64,000 nucleotides of DNA from Anthoceros angustus (GCA_010909165.1 MU008163.1:434001-498000), one strand, 5' to 3'; positions 1 through 10,289 are shown, numbered from the stretch's first letter. Made by a program: numbers and translations. The notes: generated from the sequence alone by a model not told the origin.

Positions 1-63
1 TTGTGCAAGGGGACCAGACTTTTAATCTGGACCGGACCCCAGGGGCATGCTGAAGTGTTGTCA

Positions 64-166
64 GTAGTTTCTTATTGGACATGTATGCAAAGTGTGGGAG
101 GTTCTGAAGATGCTCAAACAATGTTCCACGGATTTGGTGAAAAGATGTGGTGACATGGAATGCCAT
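64..166 (+). pseudogene. Inverted PPR piece
   Basis: This stretch is the reverse complement of about 889-985 and so carries the DAQTMFHGF and VVTW PPR helices on the plus strand, facing the rest of the pseudogene. The switch of strand falls in the near-palindrome CATGGAATGCCATG at about 163-176. Confidence 0.65.
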
Positions 167-1204
167 GATAGCTAAGTACCTGTAACAGGCGCCTGAAATG
201 AACCTTCACGCGCATGAAAAGAACTTGAATTCTTAACTTACCACCCCACAAATGATCTCCTTCCATCATCAGGTGGATCTGCCATTGAAAAATCTGGATG
301 TGGCGCATATCTTCTTTCCACATCGTCGAGAAAATCTCACTCTCGGAAGAAATCCTACCCCTAACTGAAAACTTATGCACCAGTCCTTCCATGTGTGTCC
401 ACCAGCTCTGGCCCGGCTGCTTCTTGCTCTTGTTTCCTGCATCTCCTGTGCCTACTGCCACATCTGGGAGCCGGTGTATGCCACTCAAGAAAGTGATGCC
501 GTCGGGCTGTATGCCCTGAGGGCCCTTCTCATTTTCTGAACCAAGTCGAAGACCTCTTCACTGTCTCCTTGACGGGTGTACCTTGCAATCAGTGCACTCC
601 AAGTGACAAACTCTCTTTTCGGGCAATCACCAATTGTGCATCAACCATACCCCTGACTTTGTTTATCAAGCTGATGGCTCCAAGCAGATCAAGTCGAAGA
701 CCTCGGTCCTTAATTTGTGCACCAAGCTGCTTGCCCATATGCAAAGGTGCCACATTTGCACATGCATCAAGTACGCCAACAATTGTCACAGCATCTGGTC
801 CAACCTTGCCTTCCTCTTGCATCACAAGGTTAAGACTGAGGCTTCATGGCCCATGCCCTGCTGAGAATACCCTCCTATCTATATATATCATGGCATTCCA
901 TGTCACCACATCTTTTCACCAAATCCGTGGAACATTGTTTGAGCATCTTCAGAACCTCCCACACTTTGCATACTTGTCCACCAAGCAATTCCAGACGAAC
1001 AAACGAGGCTCAACGGCACTGGCCAACACATCAGCATGCACGTCCTGCCCAGTTTTTCGAGTGTGTTTTCCTTGCACCAGCCTGAAGGCACGCTATGCAA
1101 ACATGGCCATTCGGCTTCAGCATTTGACCTGGGCATCTGCTCATGAAGTCTTACCGCCTGCTTATATATCGTCCTTGCCGAACATGCGCAGAATCTTTAT
1201 GGAA

Positions 1205-1275
1205 GACCACATGAAGGCAGAAATTATGGATGACCACATGAAGGCAGAAATTATGGATGACCACATGAAGGCATC
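1205..1275. repeat. 27-bp tandem repeat inside the PPR pseudogene
   Basis: Two full 27-bp copies (1205-1231, 1232-1258) and a partial third begin with GACCACATGAAGGCA. On the minus strand the unit codes for nine residues, SSIISAFMW, duplicating one PPR helix segment. The same array is present at 13861-13935, 16910-16980 and 25042-25115, so it arose before the family spread. Confidence 0.85.
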
Positions 1276-1330
1276 TGGCTTGTCCACCATGCTGAACACT
1301 CAAATAGCTTCTTTCAACCTTCTTTCATGA

Positions 1331-2297
1331 ACAGCATACATCCGCAGCACTCTGTTGGATGCTCTGAAATTTCTGCATAAGAAATCACATCTGTGATGGG
1401 ACCCTCCTCTCATGCACTCGTTTTTCAGCGGACTACAAAATAGCATGCGCTATTAACCACAAGCAAGGGTGAAACAGATGTTCTCCACGATGGCCACACC
1501 TAGCCTCATGTCATCTCGCAAAAACGAAGAAACATCTGGCCTCTGTAACATGGAGAAGACGTCATTTGTGTGGCGAAAGCAAGCAATAAGATGGGCATCC
1601 CTCAATAGCACACCTGAGCAGATGGAGAACCCATCGAGGAAGCGTGAGCTGACACAGCCGATCTGGCAGCAAGGTCTCCAACCCTAAAACGACGTTCCAC
1701 AGAGAGACAAGGTTAGCAGTCCTGCAAGTCGTGATGGACATATGTGTTTGAAGTGGGTGCAACACCATGCGGTCTGCGCATGGTAAACAGGGATGCAACC
1801 CTGCAACTGTATCACTTGTCATGCCAGATGGCCAGGTGTTTTGGACAACAGCAGGAGGCGTTTCCTGGAGGGGTTCGAATTTCTTATTTTCCGAGTCTGA
1901 AATTAGGTAGGCCGTAAGATAACGAAGTTATGAACTGTTCTCCTAACCGTCTGGGTCCCAAGAAATAAACAAGGATCCTGAGCACTACCATCAGCAGTCT
2001 TGAGCGTAGCCGTAGCCAGGAAAGAATCATGGATGGAACCAGCGCTCATCAGCTTCAGGCATCTGGCCTGGCCGGGGAACAATAATCAGACTATTCTAGA
2101 TATCCGTCTGCACAGCAACAAGTCCCGAGCTGGAACAGACATCAGTGTACTTCCTGGATACAACATCGAAATTGCATTTTTTGCGGACCAGATGTATGCA
2201 CGCAAGTTCGAGGCAAGGTTCGCAACTAAAGCTGTTTTCAAGCAAGCCATCATTCCTACAGTATACACAGCTTATCAGGAAGCTGAAGACGGCTGAT
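1331..2297 (+). repeat. Unidentified repeat family B with 98-aa frame
   Basis: I do not recognise this family. It recurs at 17037-17999 and 25168-26130 (close copies) and, more diverged, at 60491-61220 and inverted at 26145-26890. The longest plus frame here, 2000-2296, ends in MYARKFEARFATKA and TVYTAYQEAEDG followed by TGA; the same ending is seen at 7330-7456 and 61100-61210 in drifted form, which suggests a once-coding 3' end. The earlier part (1469-1687) carries RKRELTQPIW, matching MRELTEPIWQ at 60890-60925. The direction of the ancestral gene is therefore probably plus, but frames are broken. Confidence 0.45.
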
Positions 2298-2298
2298 T

Positions 2299-2349
2299 GC
2301 TGATCAATCCAAGTACCACTAAACTAAATACGTGGTTGGATTGACCAGC
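2299..2349. repeat. Family-B terminal hairpin
   Basis: Inverted arms GCTGATCAATCCAA (2299-2312) and TTGGATTGACCAGC (2336-2349) flank an A/T-rich loop. The hairpin lies just after the conserved QEAEDG-stop and before the ADC carboxy-terminal block. Equivalent hairpins occur at eight places in the window. Confidence 0.8.
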
Positions 2350-2356
2350 GAGCAGC

Positions 2357-4165
2357 CTAGATGTCCATCAAAGCAGGCCTGGCCAAGTAAACAGCAGTGA
2401 AGCTCCCATCCACATACAAGCGTTTCACTGTAATCTCTATATAAGCCTTGGGACCAACTACCAGATACTGTTTTCGCTTGCCACACACGTCCTTCCCCAT
2501 GAACTTGCACACCTTGCCATCACTATCACAGGTGAGGTCACACAGCACAGGATGGCGTGAGTGGTGGGCACCTCCTCCAGCCGCTGCAGGGGCACAATCG
2601 GGAACAGCTGCCCCAGCCCAGTAGTCTGGCAAAGATCTGAACACACTCAGGTTGATGTGAATATAGGTTGCATTGTGAGTGGGGCTCCAGAGTCGAGCTG
2701 GACGAGGTCCTGGGTTCCCCGCAATTTGGTCGACACTAGGTATGCTCCAGTTCGACCTCAGCTGCCACGAACACTTCAAGATGCCGTCCACGACATCTTT
2801 GAAACCCACACAGCATAGGTAGGGATTTTGGTGGCCAACCTCAGGCCAGAGCAGATGTCGAGCAGCAGAATTCGAAACAAGTATCTCGCACGCGTCGCCG
2901 TGGTCGACCCAAAGGATCTAAAAACAAGTCCAAGGAATTAGGGACGGAGCCAAGCCAAGTCCTGGTCTGCCCCTGGCTTTGCTCCGTCCCCTAGTTCTTT
3001 GAGGTTGTTCTTAGATCGTTTGGAACGACCACGTCGACGCTTACCACATACTTGTTTCAGAATCCTCCTGCTCGAGAGCTGTTCTGGCCTCCCTTTCAGA
3101 TCCACCTGCAGCTGTCCCTGCTCTTGCAATTCGAGGATTAGCTGCGAAATCCAACGGTGTAGGTTCCTTCCTCCACCACTTTGGACGACCGCGACAGCGA
3201 CGAAGCATTGGCACATCTGCGGCTCCTGTAGAGCTCGTGTTGCTAGCCTGAGCTCCAGCTGCCGTCGCATCCTCGGAGCTGGGCGCCGCAGCTCCTGGAT
3301 CTTGCAGGCCTGGCGGACCCCTTGCGCCTCGGGGCATTCAGTACGTAGAGCTCTCCACCACCCACTGCAGATGAGATGCCCAGAAGCGCGCCCTCACTTC
3401 CCACAAGCTCCACAGCAACCCAGCTCTAGCTCTGCCGGAGAAGAAAAAGAAAAACCCAGCACCTCGGCCCTGCTTACGGCTGCAATCACTTCCTCCAAAC
3501 CTGCAGGTTGACAGCTCCGGTGCTGAAGAGATGGGTTCACTTAGTAAACCCAGCAATACCTCTGTGGACACCTGATCCCTCATGTTGCCGCAAGTACATG
3601 CAACATGTCCAACTCTCTGACAACCTCCACTTCCCACTATCTCCGGCAATGTCACACTGAACTTGCCATCATCGCCGGAGGTCTCCTCAGTGCCCGCCGT
3701 GCTCAGTACTCAGCTTCGCCCTGAAGCCGATGACTGGCCTTCACATCCATGTCAGGTGCTGGTTGCAACCACCATGTTCGAAACCAGCTCCTCCACCTCT
3801 TCCAGCATGGTACCCGTAACGGAATTGAACTCCATCTTCCGGGCTGTCAGGCCAACGGCCATGTGCTCTGCTTCTTTGTATAACCATTACAGAAAAATTC
3901 TCTCGGTGGCTGGCCTTGGGGAGCTACGACATCAGCGTCAAGTTCCATGGTCATGAGGAGGAGGAACGGGATGAGGAGGCGCTAACTGATCCGAGGGCTC
4001 CTGCCCACCAGCTGGTCCTGGACTCCCGGAGGTCAGTCGTCTCTCCTGCCTGCGTGTGTCCTGGCCATGAGGCTGCACACGCATATGTCATGTCATTTAT
4101 TGTCCAGTGTGGGCGCCTATCCTCGACTTTGCTGCTGTTGCAGAGCTTGTCGGGGACGAACAAGC
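2357..4165 (-). pseudogene. Arginine decarboxylase pseudogene, copy 1
   Basis: Biosynthetic arginine decarboxylase is a PLP enzyme that turns arginine into agmatine for polyamine synthesis. From high to low coordinate the minus strand gives a WTINDM piece (about 4090), a TARKMEFNSVTG / EEVEELVSNMVV segment (3770-3850), an AT-hook-like block (about 3000-3330), and the C-terminal ADC signature NLSVFRSLPDYWA, PIVPLQRLEEV and DLTCDSDGKV (2500-2690). These match the plant family in sequence and order. The segment with LQLLHFH and DISIGYRVEEY, kept in other copies, is missing here with a joint near 3595-3605, and copy 6 shares that loss. The region expected to hold the PLP lysine is not found. Many frameshifts; not functional. 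Confidence 0.75.
2821..3075. repeat. Head-to-head AT-hook coding segments with hairpin
   Basis: The plus strand at 2821-2994 reads an open stretch with EQQNSKQVSRTRRRGRPKGS and ends in TAG; RRRGRPKGSKNK is a canonical AT-hook. The minus strand at about 2999-3075 reads SKQVCGKRRRGRSKRSKNN, clearly a diverged copy of the same peptide. Between them GGGACGGAGC (2941-2950) pairs with GCTCCGTCCC (2981-2990), giving a hairpin. The same arrangement is present at 8585-8790 and 18545-18755. Confidence 0.7.
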
Positions 4166-5148
4166 TGTCAAGCTTGCAAGCAAGCGAATCACAAACCTGC
4201 AGACAACGTTCTTGTTTTCTACTGGAAGTGATTAAATCAAAACATGAGCAACTGCACATCATATTCAAGTCTGTGAGCTAGAAGAAGGATGCAAAACAAC
4301 GTTCTTGTTTTCTGCTCGACGTGATTAAATCAAAACACGAGCAACTGCAACCAAGATAACACCCATATTCCAAGTCTGTGAGCTAGAAGAAGGGAATAAA
4401 CCTACACCTACATATTCTCCGACACCTGTGTGTAAAACTTTCAAGTCCAGAAACTCAACACCAGTCCACTGTTACAAATCCGTGTAGGACACGGGGCTAC
4501 CCGGCCCTCGGCCTCGAGCCGCCGCAGCAAAACGAGTGCGAGTTCAAGCTTCTGGACGTAAGGCTGCAGACAGGCCTACGGGCCTGCGATGGAGGCGCGG
4601 ACATTGATGCAAGCGGGATTTCAAGCTAACAGCCACAGCAGCCGCCTCAAGCAGGCGGGGACATCCTCGGCATGCCCAGCAGTGCTGTGCTGGATACAAA
4701 CCGGTGCCGCTGCGGCAAGTGCTTGCAAGGCTCAGCAGGATCGCTTACAAAACCGACATCGATGCAGACCGAGGAACTACCAGCCAGGTCCACACAGGGA
4801 ACGTTTCTGCACAGCAAGGCAAGGCATTGCTTCATGACAGAGCGAGCTCAAGGAGAAGCCGCTTGCAAGCGAGCGAGATGCACATCAACACAAGGCGGGC
4901 CGATCGCTGTGGAAGGAGGCCTATGGAGGATTGATTAGGGAAGGCAGCCGGCTAGGCACGGACAATTCTGAACGCGCCGCCAACCGTATCGGCCTCGGAC
5001 AGGATATGTACAGGTAGTGTCGCGCGGAAGAACTCTCACTTCTGTCTCCCTATGGCATACAAGGCTACAAGTGCTCTCCCGCGCAAAAGCAGAAGTAGTG
5101 TCCGCGCAAAAGTAAAAACAATTTTCCGCCCGCCGGGTGTCGGCCATT
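4166..5148 (-). repeat. ADC-associated leader, copy 1
   Basis: GC-rich non-coding block always placed on the upstream side of ADC. It contains a duplicated element (TGATTAAATCAAAACA at about 4228 and 4321), motifs CGCCGCAGCAAA (4520-4532) and CAGGCCTACGGGCCTG (4571-4586), and the repeated CGCGCAAAAG motif near its far end (about 5082-5110). No frame is conserved across copies. I infer 5' flank and untranslated leader of the ADC gene; this copy has lost the stretch around GAGGTGAGC that other copies keep. Confidence 0.55.
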
Positions 5149-5495
5149 TGTTAGAGTATGAAGATATACCTTGATTGGGATATGCCTTTTCCTCTTCCTC
5201 CGTGGTCTGCAGGCCGTTTATTCTGCATATGACAGTTGGTCACTTTAGGTAGGGAGCTCAGTTGCTCCTCTTCACTCTGACCCCCGGGTCCCCATTTGTT
5301 GTCCCTCCTAGATGGTTTTTCCATCGTTCTTTTCACCTCAATAAATCATCATCACCTTGATTGAGATATTCTTATATTATTTCAAGGAATATATATATAT
5401 TACAAAACTATCTATAAATTATTAATTTATATACTATAATATTGAGGTTATTCACCTAACCTAATAGACCATTGGCCTTCTATCTAGGGACCATC
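5149..5495 (+). mobile_element. Partial LTR with a 186-bp insertion
   Basis: Starts TGTTAGAGTATGAAGATATACC-like, the same 5' end as the full LTRs at 42242-42661 and 54867-55290, and continues with the AT-rich block around 5376-5460. Similarity stops near 5495. Inserted in it is a stretch bounded by direct copies of ACCTTGATTGRGAT at 5168-5181 and 5354-5367; the LTR at 36381 lacks it. Confidence 0.65.
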
Positions 5496-6085
5496 TCTGT
5501 CTGCTGGAGTAATGCATGAAGAGCATAGTTGTCCATGGCCATATTAGGTTCTGAGGTCTCGATCTTTGAAGTACTAAGCTTGAGGTTTGGATAAGCCTCC
5601 AAAATAGGCTTATCACTTAAACATATACTTATAAGCCTGTAAAATAAACGGCTAACTTCTGAAGCCACAAAACAAATAGAACTAGAACTAATAAAATCCT
5701 AATCCGTGACATTACCCAAAATCGGTGAGCAAACATTAGCAAAGGAACTAGAGTTTGCACCTAGAGCGATTAAAACCAAACCACCGAGAAGCAAATTGGT
5801 TGGAATCTTTGGTCTCGAGATTGGTGAGGGAGGAGGATGCGATCATCTTCCTAAATGCGAGACATTGGTTGCTTGATCTCCATCGATTCACCCGGCGAGA
5901 TGGTGTCGAGTCCGATCACCATCACGGACAATCACCTCATCAATGTGGTAGGGGCGTGGGCGAGTTGCCAACTTGACATGCATCTTGATATGTGCATGTT
6001 CACCAAATGACGCCTTTGTCTCTCCCCTATGACTACGCCTTGTCCGGGCAGAACTGCACGGCACTCTTCACATGGTAGCCCCAAG
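5496..6085. other. Unassigned stretch shared with 36546-37110
   Basis: No gene recognised. The segment is repeated in the same position at 36546-37110, where the minus strand keeps a 78-residue frame (36795-37031) that is acidic and serine/proline rich. Here that frame is broken by indels. Confidence 0.4.
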
Positions 6086-7020
6086 CCTAAACACATCTAA
6101 GCTGGGCAATGTCAAACAACTCTCACACTACCAATCTTACGCCCCAAAATGCCGTCTTGCACTTGTTTGCATCTTCTATGATAATTTGATCACCTTAAAA
6201 TGCCGTCTTGCACTTGTTTGCATCTTCTATGATAATTTGATCCCGCCCCAAAATGCCGTCTTGCACTTGTTTGCATCTTCTATGATAATTTGATCCCGCC
6301 AAAATGCCGTCTTGCACTTGTTTGCATCTTCTATGATAATTTGATTGAATCCACAGCGAAGTCGAGTGTGGTAAAATATTTAACCTTGACAATGAAGTCG
6401 AAAATTTCATTTGGCGTCAGTACCTTTCCATCGGTGTCACCTCATTCAAGGCCGATAGTCCCCACACATCCTGTGAACTTTCCACTCACCATTCTCATCC
6501 TTCTTTAAAGGTACGATGGTAGGCGCATAATCGAGTCAGAGCTTCATCGAAATTTCATTTGGCGTCGACGCCAGTACCTTTTCATCGGTGTCACCTCATT
6601 CAAGGGCCGATAGTCCCCACACATCCTGTGAACTTTCCACTCACCATTCTCATCCTTCTTTAAAATGCGACTCGGTAGCTGCATATTGCGAGTCCACTTC
6701 CCGATCGATGCATCATGCAATTCCTTATACCGCTTCTCTACACATCCCACTCAAGAGGACTCAACTGTAGCGTCTTGGAAGATGGGCTCTGGGTGGTGGT
6801 CGCGATCTTGAACTTGACAGGGCTCTTGCATTCCAGTTGAATGCAAGAGCCCCGCATTCAGATTTCGATCTTGACTTGATCTTCCTCGCTGATATCGCCG
6901 GATATCTTCCATACATGGACAATCTTGGTCACCGTCTTGCTTTTTACCTCCATAGCCATCTCGCCACTGTAGGTCTGCAAGTTTTTCTTGTCTAGAACTG
7001 GTGAATATCCTCATCTATGT
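6086..7020 (-). pseudogene. Ty3/gypsy polyprotein fragment (reverse transcriptase)
   Basis: Reverse transcriptase of a Ty3/gypsy retrotransposon. Reading down the minus strand: a pre-RT part (VTKIVHVWKIS-like, about 6900), an EKRYKELHDA motif (about 6715-6745), KKDENGEWKV and MCGDYRPLNEVT (about 6590-6665) corresponding to the RT motif in which a conserved R-x-L-N block binds template, and QIIIEDANKCKTAF (6145-6345), the gypsy Y-H-Q-I...K-T-A-F motif. Part of the RT sequence appears twice with a CTTTAAAG-adjacent repeat at 6400-6660. The catalytic YxDD block downstream is absent. Decayed, non-autonomous. Confidence 0.8.
6146..6345 (-). repeat. Four-copy 51-bp tandem repeat within gypsy RT
   Basis: Units begin AAAATGCCGTCTTGCACTTG at 6146, 6197, 6250 and 6301. 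The unit is close to 51 bp (17 codons) and on the minus strand codes for NQIIIEDANKCKTAF, so the conserved RT motif itself is repeated. Confidence 0.9.
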
Positions 7021-7455
7021 CAGCAATATGTAACTAGCTGCGTTTGCGCCCTTTGCAAAGGGCCAGCTACACCACTAGATCCTATACTCACAAGCCATCT
7101 CATGCAAAACATGTCAAATGCCTGCCCTAACAACTTTTTCTTGTAAGCATCCCTAATTCCCATACTTTGAGTGTCACCCGTGACAAATCCCATGGCAACC
7201 TCCACTCACCTTGGGGTTCATACCGAACCCCAAGAAGAAGAAGAAGAAGAACCCCAAGGTTTTCGCAAGGCAGCTTTGATCGTCTGACGGCCATTGTTTC
7301 CCTTACACACTTGTCACTCCTGATTGATGAACATAATTGGGTTCTGCGGATGTATGCACGCAAGGTCAAGGCAAGGTTTGCAACTAAAGCTTCTACCAAG
7401 CAAGCTCAAATTCTACAGTATATGCAGGTTATCAGGAAGCTGAAGACGGCTGATT
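7021..7455 (+). repeat. Family-B related block, subtype 2
   Basis: Plus frame 7167-7460 contains a short GAAGAAGAA run (7233-7252) and ends RMYARKVKARFATKASTKQA before a TGA, the same terminal peptide as family B. It recurs at 7831-8038, 38280-38454 and 38820-39023. Function unknown. Confidence 0.45.
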
Positions 7456-7503
7456 GCTGATCAATCCAACCACTAAACTAAATACGTGGTTGGATTGATC
7501 AGC
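7456..7503. repeat. Perfect 18-bp hairpin after family-B frame
   Basis: Arms GCTGATCAATCCAACCAC (7456-7473) and its exact complement (7486-7503) enclose a 12-nt loop TAAACTAAATAC. Confidence 0.9.
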
Positions 7504-8038
7504 CAGGAGCCTTCCGGCAGTTAACTAGATCTACAGCAAAGCAGACCTGTCCAAGTGAACAGTCCAAGTCTGCAAAAGTTCGCTGGCTTCTGCTTGCTAG
7601 AATAAGAGTCTGACCTAGCCAGCTCACATACAATGCGCGCCGCCTCAAAAACTCCCTCCGCACCTCACAATGCTCACCCTTGGGGCGGTGCGAACCGATG
7701 TAAAAGTGGAGCATACTCCGTTTTCACATCTGTAGAGCCGTATCCGGGTGCTTACATGGTCGTTGCAGAGGTAGGTCGAGGAGCTAAAGTTGAGATCTAG
7801 GCCTGTCCAGAGTGGAGCCCTAGTACCGAACCCCAAGGTTTTCGCGAGGCAGCTTTGATAGTTTGAAGTCCATTGTTTCCCTTACCCCACACTTGTCACT
7901 CCTGATTGATGAACATAATTGGGTGCTGCGGATGTATGCACGCAAGTTCAAGGCAAGGTTTGCAACTAAAGCTTCTACCAAGCAAGCTCAAATTCCTACA
8001 GTATATGCAGGTTATCAGGAAGCTGAAGACGGCTGATT
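7504..8038. repeat. Post-hairpin repeat (family C) then second B tail
   Basis: Begins with AGTTAACTAGATCTACAGCA (7519-7538), found again at about 38516, 39086 and 61314. No supported reading frame. From about 7830 a second copy of the B subtype-2 tail follows, ending in the next hairpin. Confidence 0.45.
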
Positions 8039-8089
8039 GCTGGTCAATCCAAGTACCACTAAATTAAATACTTGGTTGGATTGACCAGC
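8039..8089. repeat. Family-B hairpin
   Basis: GCTGGTCAATCCAA (8039-8052) pairs with TTGGATTGACCAGC (8076-8089); next to the ADC carboxy-terminal block, as at 2299 and 18000. Confidence 0.85.
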
Positions 8090-8096
8090 GAGCAGC

Positions 8097-10260
8097 CTAG
8101 ATGTCCATCAAAGCAGGCCTGGCCAAGCAAACAGCAGTGAAGCTCCCATCCATATACAAGCGTCTCACTGCAATGTCTATATAAGCCTTGGGACCAACTA
8201 CCAGATACTGTTTTCGCTTGCCACACGTCCTTCCCCATGAACTTGCACACCTTGCCATCACTATCACAGGTGAGGTCACACAGCACAGGATGGCGTGGTG
8301 GTGGGCACCTCCTCCAGCCGCTGCAGGGGCACAATCAGGAACAGCTGCCCCAGCCCAGTAGTCTGACAAAGATCTGAACACACTCAGGTTGATGTGAATA
8401 TAGGTTGCATTGTGAGTGGGGCTCCAGAGTCGAGCTGGACGAGGTCCTGGGTTCCCCTGGTCGAAGACACTAGGTATGCTCCAGTTCGACCTCAGCTGCC
8501 ACGAACACTTCAAAGATGCCGTCCACGACATCTTTGAAACCCACACAGCATAGGTAGGGGATGTTGGTGGCCAACCTCAGGCCAGAGCAGATGTCGAGCA
8601 GCAGAATTCGAAACAAGTATCTCGCACGCGTCGCCGTGGTCGACCCAAAGGATCTAAAAACAAGTCCAAGGAATTGGGGACGGAGCCAAGCCAAGTCCTG
8701 GTCTCCCCTGGCTTTGCTCCGTCCCCTAGTTGTTTGAGGTTGTTCTTAGATCGTTTGGAACAACGTCGACGCTTACCACATACTTGTTTCGAATCCTCCT
8801 GCTCGAGAGCTGTTCTGGCCTCCCTTTCAGATCCACCTGCAGCTGTCCCTGCTCTTGCAATTCGGATTAGCTGCGAAATCCAACGGTGTAGGTTCCTTCC
8901 TCCACCACTTTGGACGACCGCGACGGCGACGAGGCATTGGCGCACCTGCTGCTCCTATAAAGCTCGAGTTGCCAGCCTGAGTTGTAGCTGCCGTCGCATC
9001 CTCGGAGCTGGGCGCCGCAGCTCCTGGATCTTGGCAGGCCTGGCGGACCTCTTGCGCCTGGGGCATTCAGTACGTAGAGCTCTCCACCACCCACTGCAGA
9101 TGCAGATGCCCAGAAGCGCGCCCTCACTTCCCACAAGCTCCACAGCAACCCAGCTCTAGCTCTCTGGAGAAGAAAGAAAAACCCAGCACCTCGGCCCTGC
9201 TTACGGCTGCAATCACTTCCTCCAAACCTGCAGGTTGACAGCTGGTGCTGAAGAGAGGTGGGTTCACTGAGTAAACCCAGCAATACCTCCGTGGACACCT
9301 GATCCCCATGTTGCCCGCAAGTACATGCAAAACAAGGCCGACTGATACGACACCAGGGCCGCCAAGTTTCATAACGCAGAGTGGGCTGGCTGCTGTACAT
9401 TCTTCAGCTCGGATGGCCTCAGCCACCACCTCCTCGGCGTACTCCTCCACTCTATATCCAATGGAGATGTCAGTGTTCTCGTAATGAGAACGTCGTAGCC
9501 CACCCCTAGCCCCCACTACCCACGACGATGCTGATGAGGCTCATGAGAGCTGCCATCAAAGGCCACCTCGCAAGAAAAGGAAAGGTGAGCTGCTTCACCA
9601 TCCCCTCCCTCACAACGCGCTGAGCCCCAGGCGTTGTGCCCCGATCTACGATCTCATGTGAAAATGGAGCAGCTGCAAGCACCGGAATTCAGCATGCCCA
9701 CAATTGCCGACCTCCCTCACAACCTCCATTTCCCGCACAATCTCCGGCATTGTTAGACTGAACTTGCCAGCATCCCCGAAGGTCTCCCCTTGGTACTCAG
9801 ATTCGCCCTCAAGCCGATGACTGGGCTGCACAGCCATATATGTCCGACTGCTGGTTGCGACCACCATGTCGAATCCAGCTTTTCGGACATGTTCCAACGC
9901 GATGACGGAGTTGAACTGCATCTTCCTGGCTGTCAGGGCACGGTCGATGTACTCTGCGTCTTTGTAATCATTAGACATAAGAATGGCTAAGGAGCTGGCC
10001 TTGTGGAAGTACACCATCACCGTCAGCAGTTCCACAAATACAGCGCTGTGGTTCCAAGAGCAGTTCCATTCCGTCAGCAGCTCCACACTTAGAGCGTTGA
10101 GGTCCCGTCAGCAGTTCCACACTTACGGCGCTGTGATCCTGACAATTACTTACAGCGCTTTAGTCGAATTTCGCTTACTCCACGATGTGCCTGTGCGCAC
10201 AGCTGGATGCACACGCATTTCTTATGTCTTCTGAAGTATGGGGCACTCATCCCTCGACTT
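8097..10260 (-). pseudogene. Arginine decarboxylase pseudogene, copy 2
   Basis: The longest ADC copy. On the minus strand, in family order: SNDYKDAEYIDRALTARKMQ (about 9920-9980), FDMVVATSS, GKFSLTMPEIVREMEVV (9730-9780), LQLLHFHMRS (9655-9685, the substrate/PLP barrel strand), ENTDISIGYRVEEYAEEVV (9420-9480), an ALVSYQSALFCMYL match to the S-G-R-A-L-V-S motif when read across frames (9310-9360), the AT-hook block (8700-9060), then NLSVFRSLSDYWAG, VPLQRLEE and DLTCDSDGKV (8230-8400). A run LARWPLMAALMSLISIVVV (as read at 19480-19560 in copy 4) sits between LQLLHFH and DISIGY and looks membrane-like; this is not usual for ADC. The PLP-lysine segment is absent. Confidence 0.8.
8585..8790. repeat. 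Head-to-head AT-hook segments, second copy
   Basis: Plus-strand AT-hook RRRGRPKGSKNK at about 8628-8663 and the diverged minus-strand copy at 8750-8790 surround the hairpin GGGACGGAGC / GCTCCGTCCC (about 8678-8725). Confidence 0.65.
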
Positions 10261-10289
10261 TGCTGCCGTTGCAAGGCTTGTCGGGTTAC

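Larger units (their letters stand above)
1..1330 (-). pseudogene. PPR (PLS class, E domain) pseudogene fragment
   Basis: Pentatricopeptide repeat proteins of the PLS class bind organellar RNA, usually for C-to-U editing. Read on the minus strand from 1320 downwards, broken frames give a WSSII-type PPR helix, a block with MPRSNAEA, then NCLVDMYAKC-like and EKDVVTWNAMI-like repeats (best at 13502-13735 in a sister copy), TIVGVLDACANVAPLHMGKQ at 590-820, and an E-domain piece with KQPGQSW, VHKFSV and SESEIFSTM at 250-490. The order repeat-repeat-E is that of a real PPR-E carboxy terminus. Frame changes occur every 200-300 bp, so this is a pseudogene. It lies directly next to family B, as in three other copies. 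The left edge is cut by the window and by a local inversion. Confidence 0.75.

Noticed and set aside
569-1330. 253-residue plus-strand open frame
   Set aside because: It is the antisense of the PPR pseudogene; PPR signatures are on the minus strand, and this frame has no family features apart from the 27-bp repeat.
2357-2500. Frame after DLTCDSDGKV (YLVVGPKAYIDIAV, RRLYMDGSFT) as the true ADC end
   Set aside because: It does not match the expected ADC continuation with L-P-L-H and Y-Y-L-G-M-F; probably intron, flank or another gene piece, so left unnamed.
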